Origin: Oscillospiraceae bacterium
Lineage (GTDB): Bacteria > Bacillota > Clostridia > Oscillospirales > Oscillospiraceae
Direction of reading: 5' to 3'
Length of the DNA stretch: 63,392 nucleotides
Assembly (NCBI GenBank): GCA_017445875.1
Contig: JAFSRZ010000013.1
Span: 1-63,392, forward strand
Shown in pieces: positions 7,651 through 17,160 of this stretch (position 1 is the first letter of the stretch; every line of letters starts with the position of its first letter). A program made the translations under genes and the position numbers. The notes under the pieces were generated by a model. It searched no databases. It worked only from the letters and a program-made list of their open reading frames with translations, and was not told where the DNA came from.

Positions 7651-10600
7651 ATGCGAAAACGATTTTTGTTGTACGCGCTGTTACTGCTCACGCTGACACT
7701 GTTCGCGTCCGCCGCGAGCGTCGAAACCAGCGACTGGGACTACAACGACACGGAACATGTCTTTTCCTGTGACCTGAATCTGTCCGGCGCGGACATGGAC
7801 GGGCGGATACTCGCGGCACTGTTCGCGGAATCGGGGCAGATGAAAAGCGTGACCGGATATCCCGCCGCCGACACCGTACACCTTGCCGTACCCGGTACCG
7901 ACACCACCGACTATATCCGCGTCTTTTGGACGGACAGTCACCAAAAACCGCTTGCCGCCCCCGCCGTCCTGCGTATGCGCGACAACGGCAAAAAGGCTTA
8001 TGAGGACTTCGAGAACAGTCTGCGAAACTCCAAACATGAAAACCTGACGCAGAGCGGAGACCCGACACGTCTGCTTGTGTCCAGTTCCAAGGCGCTCCCG
8101 TGGGCGGAATACGGCGTCGAGAACGTCATCGCCGGGGCGGACAATTTCTATGTGCTGGAATTTCTCAATTACGCGGACACAAAAGCCTGTAAGGAGGCGC
8201 TCGAAAAACTCCCCTGTGTGCGCTACGCCGTCTATGACGCCGTCATCAAGGTGGACGTGGACGAACCCGGCGCGGCGCTGTTGGACGGTGCCGCGGACGC
8301 CCCGCCGCTTTCGTGGGGCGTCGCGGAAACCGGAATCGGCGAGTACGCCGCCAATCTCAAAGAACGGGGTCTTGACAAACAGGAAGTCATTGTCGCGGTC
8401 GTGGACACCGGCGTAGACAGCGGACATGAATTTCTGACAGGCTGCGTCCTTGCCGGGTACGACTTCTGGGAGAATGACGACACGCCGCAGGATGAAATGG
8501 GACACGGAACCCATGTCGCGGGGACTGTCGTGGACTGTACGCCCGGCATGAATGTGAAAATTCGCCCGGTGCGCGTGGTGAATGGACACAACTACAGTAC
8601 GCCGCTCATCGTTTACCAAGGCATTATGTATGCCGTAGCGCACGGCGCGAACGTTATCAACCTCAGTCTTGGATTCCCCATCAAAACAGAGGGCATAGAG
8701 GTCATTGAGGATGCAATTCAGGCCGCCATTGACAAAAATATTACCGTGGTCGTCGCCGCCTGTAACAAATACACGGACGCGGCGGAATATTGTCCCGCGA
8801 ACATTGAGGAATGTATCACCGTCGCGGCAATCAAGCAAAATAATACCCGTCTGAAACGCGCCGAATTTTCCAATTACGGCAAAGTGGTCGACATCGCGGC
8901 ACCCGGCGCGAAAATAAACAGTTGCATACCGGGAAACAAGTACATTGCGTACAGCGGCACGTCACAGGCCGCGCCGCATGTTTCCGCCGCCGCCGCGCTG
9001 TTGATGTGCGAACGCGGCACCGGGCAGACCCCGTACCAGATTGAGAACACGTTGAAAAGCGCCGCCGACCCGCTCCCCGAAGATACACAGGACGACGAGT
9101 GGAAATACTACAAACGCGACAACCCCGGCGCGTTATGGACGGATTTTCTGGGCGCGGGCTGCCTGAATGCGCGTCCCTTTATCGGCTTCTATGCCCTGCT
9201 CTACGCCGACGGGGAATTTGTGTTCCAGAAGGGCAACACGCCCAACCCCGACAAAACCCTGTCAGCGACGTACCCGGTATCGGTGGCGGGCGGCGGCGCG
9301 CAGTACGCCGCGTGGTACGACAACCGCGCCGCAATCCGCGTTGTCACCTTTGCCGACACCCTGCAACCGCGTTCCACGGCGACATGGTTTCACAGTTGCG
9401 AAAACCTCACGAAAATTCGCGGCCTCGAACACCTCGACACGTCCAAAGTCACGGACATGAGCCGGATGTTTGCAAACTGTACCGCGCTGACAACGCTGAA
9501 CCTGACCGCGCTGGACACCTCCGGCGTCACGAACACGCGGCAGATGTTCAACAACTGTACCGCGCTGGAAACACTGGACTTGACCGGCTGGAACACGGCG
9601 AACGTCACCAATATGGCGGACATGTTCAAAGGCTGTACGGCGCTGAAAACCGTGTGCGCGTCGGACAGCTTCAAAACGGACAAGGTGTCGAACAGTACCG
9701 GGATGTTCGGCGGCTGTACGGCGCTTCCGAACTATGACCCCGCGCATACGGATAAGGCCTACGCCCGTATTAACAATCCGCCTGACGCGCCGGGTTACTT
9801 CACCGACAAAAACGCGCCCGCTGGTGTTTATGCGATACTCTACGGCGACGGGGAACTTGTTTTCCAGTACGGCGACACGCCCGAATCCGGCAGAACTGTC
9901 ACAAATACGTACAAGGTCGATTTGAACGCAGTTTATACAGATGACCACGCGCCGTGGTTTAGTAAGCGGAAATCTATCCTCGTTGTGAACTTTGTAGACA
10001 AAATCAGTCCGACATCTACGGAACGCTGGTTTTATGAGTGCGAAAACTTGAAACATATATACAATATCCGAAATCTGGATACCGCTAACGTTACGGATAT
10101 GAGTGGTATGTTTTCCGGCTGTAGCACTTTGACGGCATTGGATATGTCCTATTTTGATACCTCTAACGTCATAGATATGGGCGGTATGTTCTCTGGCTGT
10201 AGTGCTTTGACAACGCTGGACTTATCTCATTTTAATACTGCTAACGTTATAAATATGTTCGGCATGTTTTCCGGCTGTAGCGGCTTGACCTCGCTGGATG
10301 TGTCCCACTTCGATACCGCTAACGTCACGGATATGAACCTTATATTTTACTATTGTAGCGGATTGACAGTGCTGGATTTGTCCCGTTTTAATACCGCCAG
10401 TGTTACGGATATGCAAGGAATATTTAGTTGCTGTTTCAACCTGAAAACAATCTATGCTTCCGAAAAATTTACAACCGTACTCGTGATACCGGGGGATTAT
10501 GGTAGCAGTAGAAATATGTTCTTATCGTGTACAGCATTAATCGGCGGCAACGGCACCAAGTACGACAGCGGTCACACCGACAAAGCGTACGCCCGCATAG

Positions 10601-11040
10601 ACGGCGGCGCGGACGCGCCGGGTTACTTCACCCTCAAAGATGATACGGCAAATCTGAGCGCCGAGGAATTGTTTCATCTGGGAGAGGACTATTTCGACGG
10701 CAAAAACGGCAAGACGCAGGATTACCAGAAATCCCGCTACTATTACGAGTTGTCCGCGCAAAAGGGGAATATGTACGCCATAAACGATTTAGGCTACATT
10801 TACCAGAAGGGCTACGGCGTCTCCGTGGATTACGCAAAGGCGTTGCAACTCTATGAGCAGGCCGCCGACATGGGCAACCCGCACGCGGTGAATAATCTGG
10901 GCTATATGTACGAGTACGGCTTAGGCGTGACACAGGACTTTCAGAAGGCCAAGACGTATTACGAACAGGCCGCGAACGCCGGAAGCGATAACGCCGCCGC
11001 GAATCTGATTCAACTGCAAATACGCATGATGTTCTCATGA
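7651..11040 (+). CDS. Secreted subtilisin-like (S8) protease fused to BspA-like repeats and Sel1 repeats
   Basis: The protein is 1129 aa with a signal peptide (residues 1-~22, ending ASA). The peptidase S8 domain spans roughly residues 215-510, with the triad D252 (VVDTGVD), H285 (GHGTHVAGT) and S438 (GTSQAAPH). Two blocks of BspA/DUF285-like repeats (NVTDMSGMFSGCSTL type, about 23-25 aa each) lie near residues 510-710 and 730-990, and Sel1-like helical repeats occupy ~1000-1125. ATG 7651 has AAAGGAGG upstream and is preferred to the TTG at 7630. No anchor or LPxTG motif is seen. Bases ~9985-10550, encoding the second repeat block, are clearly lower in GC with different codon use, which suggests recent repeat exchange. 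Substrate and role are unknown; a surface or secreted protease is inferred. Confidence 0.92.
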   Translation: MRKRFLLYALLLLTLTLFASAASVETSDWDYNDTEHVFSCDLNLSGADMDGRILAALFAESGQMKSVTGYPAADTVHLAVPGTDTTDYIRVFWTDSHQKPLAAPAVLRMRDNGKKAYEDFENSLRNSKHENLTQSGDPTRLLVSSSKALPWAEYGVENVIAGADNFYVLEFLNYADTKACKEALEKLPCVRYAVYDAVIKVDVDEPGAALLDGAADAPPLSWGVAETGIGEYAANLKERGLDKQEVIVAVVDTGVDSGHEFLTGCVLAGYDFWENDDTPQDEMGHGTHVAGTVVDCTPGMNVKIRPVRVVNGHNYSTPLIVYQGIMYAVAHGANVINLSLGFPIKTEGIEVIEDAIQAAIDKNITVVVAACNKYTDAAEYCPANIEECITVAAIKQNNTRLKRAEFSNYGKVVDIAAPGAKINSCIPGNKYIAYSGTSQAAPHVSAAAALLMCERGTGQTPYQIENTLKSAADPLPEDTQDDEWKYYKRDNPGALWTDFLGAGCLNARPFIGFYALLYADGEFVFQKGNTPNPDKTLSATYPVSVAGGGAQYAAWYDNRAAIRVVTFADTLQPRSTATWFHSCENLTKIRGLEHLDTSKVTDMSRMFANCTALTTLNLTALDTSGVTNTRQMFNNCTALETLDLTGWNTANVTNMADMFKGCTALKTVCASDSFKTDKVSNSTGMFGGCTALPNYDPAHTDKAYARINNPPDAPGYFTDKNAPAGVYAILYGDGELVFQYGDTPESGRTVTNTYKVDLNAVYTDDHAPWFSKRKSILVVNFVDKISPTSTERWFYECENLKHIYNIRNLDTANVTDMSGMFSGCSTLTALDMSYFDTSNVIDMGGMFSGCSALTTLDLSHFNTANVINMFGMFSGCSGLTSLDVSHFDTANVTDMNLIFYYCSGLTVLDLSRFNTASVTDMQGIFSCCFNLKTIYASEKFTTVLVIPGDYGSSRNMFLSCTALIGGNGTKYDSGHTDKAYARIDGGADAPGYFTLKDDTANLSAEELFHLGEDYFDGKNGKTQDYQKSRYYYELSAQKGNMYAINDLGYIYQKGYGVSVDYAKALQLYEQAADMGNPHAVNNLGYMYEYGLGVTQDFQKAKTYYEQAANAGSDNAAANLIQLQIRMMFS

Positions 11041-11045
11041 CGCGC

Positions 11046-11073
11046 CGCCCTCCTCCGGCAACGGGGGAGGGCG
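11046..11073. repeat. GC-rich palindrome between convergent genes
   Basis: An 8-bp stem (11046-11053 with 11066-11073) plus inner pairs around a short loop lies between two convergent stop codons (11040 and 11080). It resembles the hairpins at 12104 and 52549, all built on CCTCCC...GGGGGAGGG. It could act as a two-way terminator, but there is no T-run on either side. Confidence 0.65.
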
Positions 11074-11079
11074 TCCATG

Positions 11080-11970
11080 TCAAGCCGCGCAAAAAGCCGC
11101 CGCGAGCAGTCCCGAAAGCGCGGCCTGTACGGCTTTCCCGTACAGACAGGGGCGGACGGACAGCCCGGTGTGTTCGAGTACGGCGGCGGTCTGCGCGAGT
11201 GCCGACACCCCGCCCCATCCGGCGCACAGCGACGCCAGTACAAAGCCGCGGGCGTCGGGCGTCAGCAGGGGCGTCAGCGAGAACAGTTCGAGCAGTCCGA
11301 CGCACGGCGGGGCGGCGCGGAGCGGGTGCGCGAGTACGTAGAAGAACACCACGAAGCCGCAGACACGCAACATCGCCGAGGCGGCGTTTCCGGTGGCGTC
11401 GACGAACGCCGGGAAGAAGCCGGGCGGGGTGTCGGATAGCGCGGGAATGTCGGGCGGGGCGGTACGTGGGGCGTCGCGTCCGCGGAAACACAGTCCGGTC
11501 AGAAACGCCGACAGGACATGTATCAACAGAAGCGCGAGTCCGGCGCGGGTACTCCCGAACACGCCGACGCCTAACACGCTGTAGAGAAACGCGGGATTCG
11601 CGTTGTTGCAGAAGGTAAGGAGGCGTTCTGTTTCGTTTCTGGTGAGCAGTCCGAGGCGGTAGAGGTCGGCGGCGGTACGCGCCCCGACGGGATAGCCGCC
11701 GAGCAGTCCCAGCAGAACGGCGCTTCCGGCGCTTCCGGGGAGGCGGTAGAGCGACATCAACGGCGCGAGTATCGGCGACGCCCACGCCCCGAAGCCTGAC
11801 GACATAAGCAGTCCCGTCACGACCAGAAACGGGAACAGGGCCGGAATGACCGACACGGCACAGAGTTTCAGGGCGTCGGACGCGGTCTGCCGTACGTGTC
11901 CGGCGTCGGCGAGAAACCAGACGAGGAGCGCCGCGCAGAGAAACAGGTTTGTCCGCCGGGAAAGTTTCAT
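11080..11970 (-). CDS. YlbJ-like sporulation integral membrane protein (Gate / nucleoside-recognition domain)
   Basis: A 296-aa multi-pass membrane protein. It carries the block typical of YlbJ and related Gate-domain proteins: FPFLVVTGLLM, LGLLGGYPVGARTAADLYRLGLLTRNE and LTFCNNANPAFLYSVLG. YlbJ is needed for spore cortex formation in Bacillus subtilis, and other family members are uncharacterised. This copy is shorter than the usual ~400 aa, so I keep it as YlbJ-like. The start ATG at 11970 encodes a positively charged N-terminus followed by a hydrophobic segment. The gene is convergent with the subtilase and appears monocistronic. Confidence 0.75.
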   Translation of the reverse strand: MKLSRRTNLFLCAALLVWFLADAGHVRQTASDALKLCAVSVIPALFPFLVVTGLLMSSGFGAWASPILAPLMSLYRLPGSAGSAVLLGLLGGYPVGARTAADLYRLGLLTRNETERLLTFCNNANPAFLYSVLGVGVFGSTRAGLALLLIHVLSAFLTGLCFRGRDAPRTAPPDIPALSDTPPGFFPAFVDATGNAASAMLRVCGFVVFFYVLAHPLRAAPPCVGLLELFSLTPLLTPDARGFVLASLCAGWGGVSALAQTAAVLEHTGLSVRPCLYGKAVQAALSGLLAAAFCAA

Positions 11971-12103
11971 GACACATCACCAGTCGCAATGTATGCGGCG
12001 GCGCGGGAAACCATGTCCGATTGTTCGCGGGACTGGAAGTCCCCTCATGGATGGAAAATGAATAAAAAGCCGCCTCTTGTTTTTACATTTTTCCGACATT
12101 GGC

Positions 12104-12139
12104 AAAACGTCCTCCCCCGATATCGGGGGAGGGCGTTTT
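12104..12139. terminator. Bidirectional Rho-independent terminator
   Basis: A near-perfect palindrome has an 18-bp stem (12104-12121 with 12122-12139, one G-T pair) flanked by A4 on the left and T4 on the right, so it can work in either direction. It lies 30 nt downstream of the minus-strand binding-protein gene that ends at 12169. Confidence 0.88.
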
Positions 12140-12168
12140 GTCGCTATCTCAGAGTGTCACGCACATTA

Positions 12169-14040
12169 TCAGCCGTAAGCGGTGACGACGCAGTGCATGA
12201 AGTATTTGAAGCCCAGCGGGTTGGAGTAGAAGCCTTCCACGCCGTCACTCAACATATACAGGTCGGTGTAGAAGTACAGCGGCGCGATACAGCCCGTGGA
12301 CATCAGCAAATCCTCGGCGACGTGCATGAGCTGATACCGGGTGTCGTTATCGGTGCAGGTCTTAATCGTGCTGATGAGTACGTCATAGGTCTGCGCCCAC
12401 GTCCCGTCCTGTACGGTGATATCGTAGCCGTACGGGGTCAAGTCCATACTGTAGGCCGCCACAGAGGCGTGTTCGCCTTTGCCGAACTGTACGTCATTGT
12501 TGCCGGAAGCGGTTGTCCACATGTCAAGGAAACAAATGGGGTCGTTGTAGTCGGCGAGCCAGCCGTTACGCGCTATGGAGTAGTCGCCGGTTTTGCGGGT
12601 GTTCAGGAACGTTTTCCACTCCTGATTTTCCAGATTGACCGTGATTCCGATTCCCGCTAACGCCGATTGCAGATACTCGGCGATTGCCTTGTGTCCCTCG
12701 TTGGTGTTATAGAGGTAGGTCAGCGTCGGGAAGTCGGTAAAGGCCTGTGTGGCGTCGTCGAAAGCGTAATACTTTTTGAGCGTCTCGACGGCGGTCGTGT
12801 AGTTACTCTCAATGGCGTCCTCGGACACGTCGTAGTAGCCGACAAAGGCGTCACTGTGACCGGCGTTCTTGTAGAACTCGGTGCCGTCGGGTTCGGTCAT
12901 GCCCATTGCCACGAACGACGACGCGGGAACCTGTCCGGCCTGCGTGATGTCGTTGACAATGTAGTTACGGTCGAACAACAGCGCAATGGCGTTACGGATT
13001 TCGGCCTTGGCGTTCTCGGCCTCGACGCCCATTAGTTCACTCGACGCCGGAAGAATGTCCTCGTTGATGTTCCAGCATACGTAATACGTGCCAATCTGCC
13101 CCGTGACAACAAACTGTGTCGGGTACTCCTCTTTGAGCTTCGGGATTTCGTTGGTGGGGACGTTGTCGATTAACTGCCAACTGCCGTTCTGGAAGTTCGA
13201 CAGCATATTATTTTCGTCGTCGGAAAGGTAGAATTCCAGCTTTTCCATCGTGACGGAATCCGCGTCAATGTAGTTCGGGTTCTTTTCCATCGTGATGAGG
13301 CTGTCATGCGCCCAACTGGTGATAGTGTAGGGGCCGTTACAGACAAGTGTTTCCGGCTTGGTCGCCCAGCTCTCGTCGGAGACAACATCTTCCCGCACGG
13401 GCATGTACGCCGGGAAAGCAAGCAGTTCGTTCCAGTAGGCGACGGCGTTGTAGAGCGTGACAGTCAAGGTACGTTCGTCGACGGCCTCCACGGACAATTT
13501 CGCGTCGGGGTTGACGGGGTTGCCGTTGTCGTCGGCCTCCCAGATGTCGTTGTAGCCCTGCACGACCTCGAACATGTAGCCGTAGTCGGCACCCAGCGCC
13601 ACAGAGGCGGCGCGGTTCCACGAGTACACGAAATCAGCCGCCGTCACGGGTTCGCCGTCAGACCATTTGAGGCCGTCGCGGAGCGTGTACGTATAGGTCA
13701 CGGTGCCGTCGTCGTTGGGGACGCCCTCCGGGAGTTCCTCGGCGGCGTCGGGGGAGATAGTCAAAGTGCCGTCGGCGGTCTGGTCCCACTTGGCGAGACC
13801 GGAGAACAAGTGAATAATCAGCGTTGCGCCGTCCACGGACGAGTTGAGGGCGGGGTCAATGGAATCCGGCTCGGACGCCAGACAGGCCGCTAACGCGCCG
13901 GGCGACGCCGCGACGTTTACAGGTTCAGTGTCGGGCATAGCGGTGTCGCCGCCGCCGGACGTTCCCGCGCCTCCGCCGCCGCAGGCCGCCAGTGACAGCG
14001 CCAGACAGAGCGCAAGAAGCAACGCAAGAGATTTCTTCAT
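12169..14040 (-). CDS. Peptide ABC transporter substrate-binding lipoprotein (family 5)
   Basis: A 623-aa extracellular binding protein of the OppA/DppA family. The signal peptide has a lipobox ending LAAC (C20), then a Gly-rich linker. The SBP_bac_5 domain follows, with typical stretches such as YTYTLRDGLKWSDGEPVTAADF (shown only in part here) and DLDR-type hinge regions. It would bind oligopeptides outside the membrane and pass them to the permease. It is the last gene of the five-gene operon (permease, permease, ATPase, ATPase, binding protein), 60 bp after the second ATPase gene, which is an uncommon position for the binding protein. It ends before the terminator at 12104. Confidence 0.95.
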   Translation of the reverse strand: MKKSLALLLALCLALSLAACGGGGAGTSGGGDTAMPDTEPVNVAASPGALAACLASEPDSIDPALNSSVDGATLIIHLFSGLAKWDQTADGTLTISPDAAEELPEGVPNDDGTVTYTYTLRDGLKWSDGEPVTAADFVYSWNRAASVALGADYGYMFEVVQGYNDIWEADDNGNPVNPDAKLSVEAVDERTLTVTLYNAVAYWNELLAFPAYMPVREDVVSDESWATKPETLVCNGPYTITSWAHDSLITMEKNPNYIDADSVTMEKLEFYLSDDENNMLSNFQNGSWQLIDNVPTNEIPKLKEEYPTQFVVTGQIGTYYVCWNINEDILPASSELMGVEAENAKAEIRNAIALLFDRNYIVNDITQAGQVPASSFVAMGMTEPDGTEFYKNAGHSDAFVGYYDVSEDAIESNYTTAVETLKKYYAFDDATQAFTDFPTLTYLYNTNEGHKAIAEYLQSALAGIGITVNLENQEWKTFLNTRKTGDYSIARNGWLADYNDPICFLDMWTTASGNNDVQFGKGEHASVAAYSMDLTPYGYDITVQDGTWAQTYDVLISTIKTCTDNDTRYQLMHVAEDLLMSTGCIAPLYFYTDLYMLSDGVEGFYSNPLGFKYFMHCVVTAYG

Positions 14041-14101
14041 TCTTCATGTTCCTTTCCAAAGATATTTTCAAACCGCGTACGCGGATTTGAACACGGAACG
14101 G

Positions 14102-15085
14102 TCAATTCACCTCGTCGATACGGTGACAGGCGGCGAAATGTCCGGGCGAGACTTCCTTAAATTCGGGCATTTCGGCGGCACAGGCTTCGGTGGCGTGAGC
14201 GCAACGCGTACGGAACGGACACCCCGATGGCGCGTTCAACGGGCTTGGAATGTCACCCGTTAAGACAATCCGCTTGTTGGCGCGTGCCGTCTTGGGGTCG
14301 GGCTGGGGAACCGCCGACATTAGGGACTTTGTGTAGGGGTGTAACGGGCGCTCGTAAATCTCTTCGGCGTCGGCAAGCTCGACCATGCGCCCCAGATACA
14401 TGACGGCAATTCTGTCACTGATGTGCCGGACTACCAGAATGTCATGCGCGATAAACAGGTAAGTCAAGCCCATTTGTTCCTGCAACTCGTCGAACATGTT
14501 GATAACCTGCGCCTGTATGGACACGTCCAGCGCCGACACAGGTTCGTCACACACGATGAAATCCGGGTTCAGCGCGAGGGCGCGGGCGATTCCGATTCTC
14601 TGCCGCTGTCCGCCGGAGAACTCGTGCGCGTAACGCGACGCGTGTTCACTGTTGAGGCCTACGCGGTTCATGAGTTCCAGAATTTTTTCCCGGCGCTCGT
14701 CGGGGTTTGCGTACATTTTATGGATGTCCAGCGGTTCCCCGATGATGTCCGAAACGGTCATGCGCGGATTCAGCGACGAATACGGGTCTTGAAAGACCAT
14801 GGTCGCCTTTTTGCGAAACTCCATAATGTCGGCCTTGGACTGTACCGGCTTTCCGTTGTAGAGAATTTCGCCGCCCGTGGGCTTGTAAAGGTGTAACAGC
14901 GTACGCCCGACAGTCGTTTTCCCGCACCCGGATTCCCCGACAAGGCCTAATGTCTCCCCCTTGCGAATCGAGAACGACACGCCGTCCACGGCTTTCAGGG
15001 GCTTCGTGCGGAACATGCCCACCAGTACCGGGAAATACTCTTTCAGGTTCCGCACTTCGATTAAAGGCTGATTGTTCGCCGCCAT
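14102..15085 (-). CDS. Oligopeptide/dipeptide ABC transporter ATP-binding protein (OppF/DppF type)
   Basis: A 327-aa ATPase. Motifs include Walker [10 protein letters not shown], the Q-loop [13 protein letters not shown], the ABC signature [15 protein letters not shown], Walker [13 protein letters not shown], and the C-terminal oligo_HPY region ([19 protein letters not shown]) with cysteines typical of the Opp/Dpp subfamily, which often carries an Fe-S-like site. Start: ATG at 15085, which overlaps the upstream stop as TAATG and has an AAAGGGGG site. A longer start upstream lies inside the preceding gene and is rejected. Confidence 0.96.
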   Translation of the reverse strand: MAANNQPLIEVRNLKEYFPVLVGMFRTKPLKAVDGVSFSIRKGETLGLVGESGCGKTTVGRTLLHLYKPTGGEILYNGKPVQSKADIMEFRKKATMVFQDPYSSLNPRMTVSDIIGEPLDIHKMYANPDERREKILELMNRVGLNSEHASRYAHEFSGGQRQRIGIARALALNPDFIVCDEPVSALDVSIQAQVINMFDELQEQMGLTYLFIAHDILVVRHISDRIAVMYLGRMVELADAEEIYERPLHPYTKSLMSAVPQPDPKTARANKRIVLTGDIPSPLNAPSGCPFRTRCAHATEACAAEMPEFKEVSPGHFAACHRIDEVN

Positions 15086-16083
15086 TACGACGCGCCCCCT
15101 TTCGCCGCTTCCATTTCGGCCTTGACATTCATCCAGCACGCCGCTTGATGTGCGTCGTTAATTTCCATACGCTCACAGCGTTGCGACAGGCAGATTTTCA
15201 TAGCGTTGTCACAGCGCGGCGCGAACGGACACCCCTTCGGCATGTTCAACAGGTCAATGGGCGTGCCGCTGATGGGTTGCAGACGCGTTCCGGCGCTTCC
15301 GGCGGTCGGGATGGAGCGCAACAGACCCTTTGTGTACTCGTGGCGCGGATTGTAGAAAATCTCGTCGGCGGTACCCTGTTCGCAAATCGACCCGGCGTAC
15401 ATGACAATGACTTCATCACACAGTTGCGCCACGACGCCTAAATCATGCGTAATCATGATGATTGCCATACCGAGTTCTTCCTGTAGCGATTTCATGAGTT
15501 CGAGAATTTGCGCCTGAATCGTCACATCAAGCGCGGTCGTGGGTTCGTCGGCAATCAGGATATCGGGTTCACAGGCCAGCGCCATTGCAATCATAATCCG
15601 CTGACGCATGCCCCCGGAAAACTCAAATGGATACTGCTTGATACGCTTTTCGGGTTCGTTGATATTCACGAGCCGGAGCATTTCAATGGCGCGTTCCTTG
15701 GCCTGTTCGCGGTTACGGTTCGTGTGGAGCAGAATGGCCTCCATGAGCTGGTGTCCGATAGTGTACGTGGGATTTAACGATGTCATGGGGTCTTGGAAGA
15801 TAATCGAAATGCGGTTGCCGCGAATAGTTTTCAGCACCTTTTCCCCGGCGTTGACAAGTTCCTGTCCGTCGAACTTAATGGAGCCCGACACAATTTTCCC
15901 GGTACGTTCCAGAATCTGCATAATCGAGTACGCCGTGACGGATTTCCCGGAGCCGGATTCCCCGACGATTCCCAGCACTTTCCGGCGGTCGAGGTTGAAC
16001 GATACTCCGTTGACGGCCTTGACTTCCCCGGCGGGCGTGAAAAAGGACGTGTGCAAGTCCCTGACTTCCAGTAACGTTGACAT
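15085..16083 (-). CDS. Oligopeptide/dipeptide ABC transporter ATP-binding protein (OppD/DppD type)
   Basis: A 332-aa partner ATPase. It has Walker [27 protein letters not shown], the ABC signature [15 protein letters not shown], Walker [13 protein letters not shown], and the C-terminal oligo_HPY motif ([19 protein letters not shown]). Start ATG 16083 is placed by the AAGGGAGGG site; the frame upstream of it is not used. It is spaced 13 bp from the permease gene before it and coupled by overlap to the next ATPase gene. The two ATPases form a heterodimer in this family. Confidence 0.96.
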   Translation of the reverse strand: MSTLLEVRDLHTSFFTPAGEVKAVNGVSFNLDRRKVLGIVGESGSGKSVTAYSIMQILERTGKIVSGSIKFDGQELVNAGEKVLKTIRGNRISIIFQDPMTSLNPTYTIGHQLMEAILLHTNRNREQAKERAIEMLRLVNINEPEKRIKQYPFEFSGGMRQRIMIAMALACEPDILIADEPTTALDVTIQAQILELMKSLQEELGMAIIMITHDLGVVAQLCDEVIVMYAGSICEQGTADEIFYNPRHEYTKGLLRSIPTAGSAGTRLQPISGTPIDLLNMPKGCPFAPRCDNAMKICLSQRCERMEINDAHQAACWMNVKAEMEAAKGGAS

Positions 16084-16096
16084 GGTAATCCCTCCC

Positions 16097-17149
16097 TTAA
16101 GTCCGAAGTTTTGGGTCAAAGGCGTCGCGCAGGCCGTCGCCGAAGAGGTTCAGGGACAGCACAATCAGCGAAATGACCACAGCCGGAATCACTAACCGGT
16201 AGGGATACGACGTAATACCGTTGAGGGCGTCGGAAGCCAGAGAGCCAAGCGAGGGCATGGGCGCGTTGACGCCCAGTCCAAGGAAGGACAGATAGCTTTC
16301 CGTGAAAATGGCGCTCGGAATCTGTAGCGCCGTCGAGATAATCACGACGCTGATACAGTTCGGCAACAGATGTTTCGTGATAATCCAGTGTCCCCCGGCA
16401 CCGGCGGCGCGGGAGGCAAGTACATATTCCTGTTCCCGCAAGGACAGAATCTGTCCCCGGATAAGACGCGACATCGACACCCAGTACAACACCCCGAACA
16501 CAATAAACAGACTGATAATATTGCTACCAATCCGGGCGAACACCGTTCCGTCGATAACCGGCGCGAGGCCAATTTTCAGCACCGACGCCAGCAGAATGAC
16601 CATGAGCATGTCCGGCAGGGAGTAGATAATATCCACGATACGCATAATAATGAGGTCGACTTTTCCGCCGCAGTAGCCCGCAATGGAACCAATCGTCATG
16701 CCAATGACAAGCACAATGATACTGGCAAAAAATCCCACGGCAAGGGAAATCCGCGTGCCGTACACGACACGGATAAAGTAATCACGCCCGGAGGAATCCG
16801 TACCGAAGATGTGCGGAAAGACCGTCGCGCCGTCCTGAATCTGTTTCTGTTCCGTGCGTCCGTAGGTAAACGGCGCGAGGTTGTTGTAGGACGAATCAAC
16901 AGGCTTCCCCGGCGTGACGCCCAGCATATTGTCGTAGGAGTAAGGCCAGAACACCGGGATAAAAATCGAGGACAGCGTAATCAGCACAATGACAATAAAA
17001 CTTGTCAGCGCGACTTTGTTCTTGACCAGACGCTTTACGCCGTCCTTGAAGAACGTGGACGACGGACGCATTTGTACCATGTAGGCTTTTTCGGCGTCAG
17101 TCGCCGGGAGGAAGGCGTCCACGTCCACATGTAAGCTCATTTTGTTCAT
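16097..17149 (-). CDS. Peptide ABC transporter permease (OppC/DppC type)
   Basis: A 350-aa inner-membrane permease. A cytoplasmic N-terminus (residues ~1-40) is followed by the first transmembrane helix (residues ~41-62), then a BPD_transp_1 domain with five helices in the C-terminal half and the EAA-like loop LASRAAGAGGHWIITKHLLPN, which contacts the ATPase. ATG 17149 has GAGGAGG 6 nt upstream. It is 11 bp from the oppB-type gene. Confidence 0.95.
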   Translation of the reverse strand: MNKMSLHVDVDAFLPATDAEKAYMVQMRPSSTFFKDGVKRLVKNKVALTSFIVIVLITLSSIFIPVFWPYSYDNMLGVTPGKPVDSSYNNLAPFTYGRTEQKQIQDGATVFPHIFGTDSSGRDYFIRVVYGTRISLAVGFFASIIVLVIGMTIGSIAGYCGGKVDLIIMRIVDIIYSLPDMLMVILLASVLKIGLAPVIDGTVFARIGSNIISLFIVFGVLYWVSMSRLIRGQILSLREQEYVLASRAAGAGGHWIITKHLLPNCISVVIISTALQIPSAIFTESYLSFLGLGVNAPMPSLGSLASDALNGITSYPYRLVIPAVVISLIVLSLNLFGDGLRDAFDPKLRT

Positions 17150-17160
17150 GCCGCGCCTCC

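Noticed and set aside
10634-11989. Minus-strand frame of 451 codons
   Set aside because: It is an Arg-rich shadow of the subtilase end and of the YlbJ-like gene, without a start site. High GC makes such frames common here.
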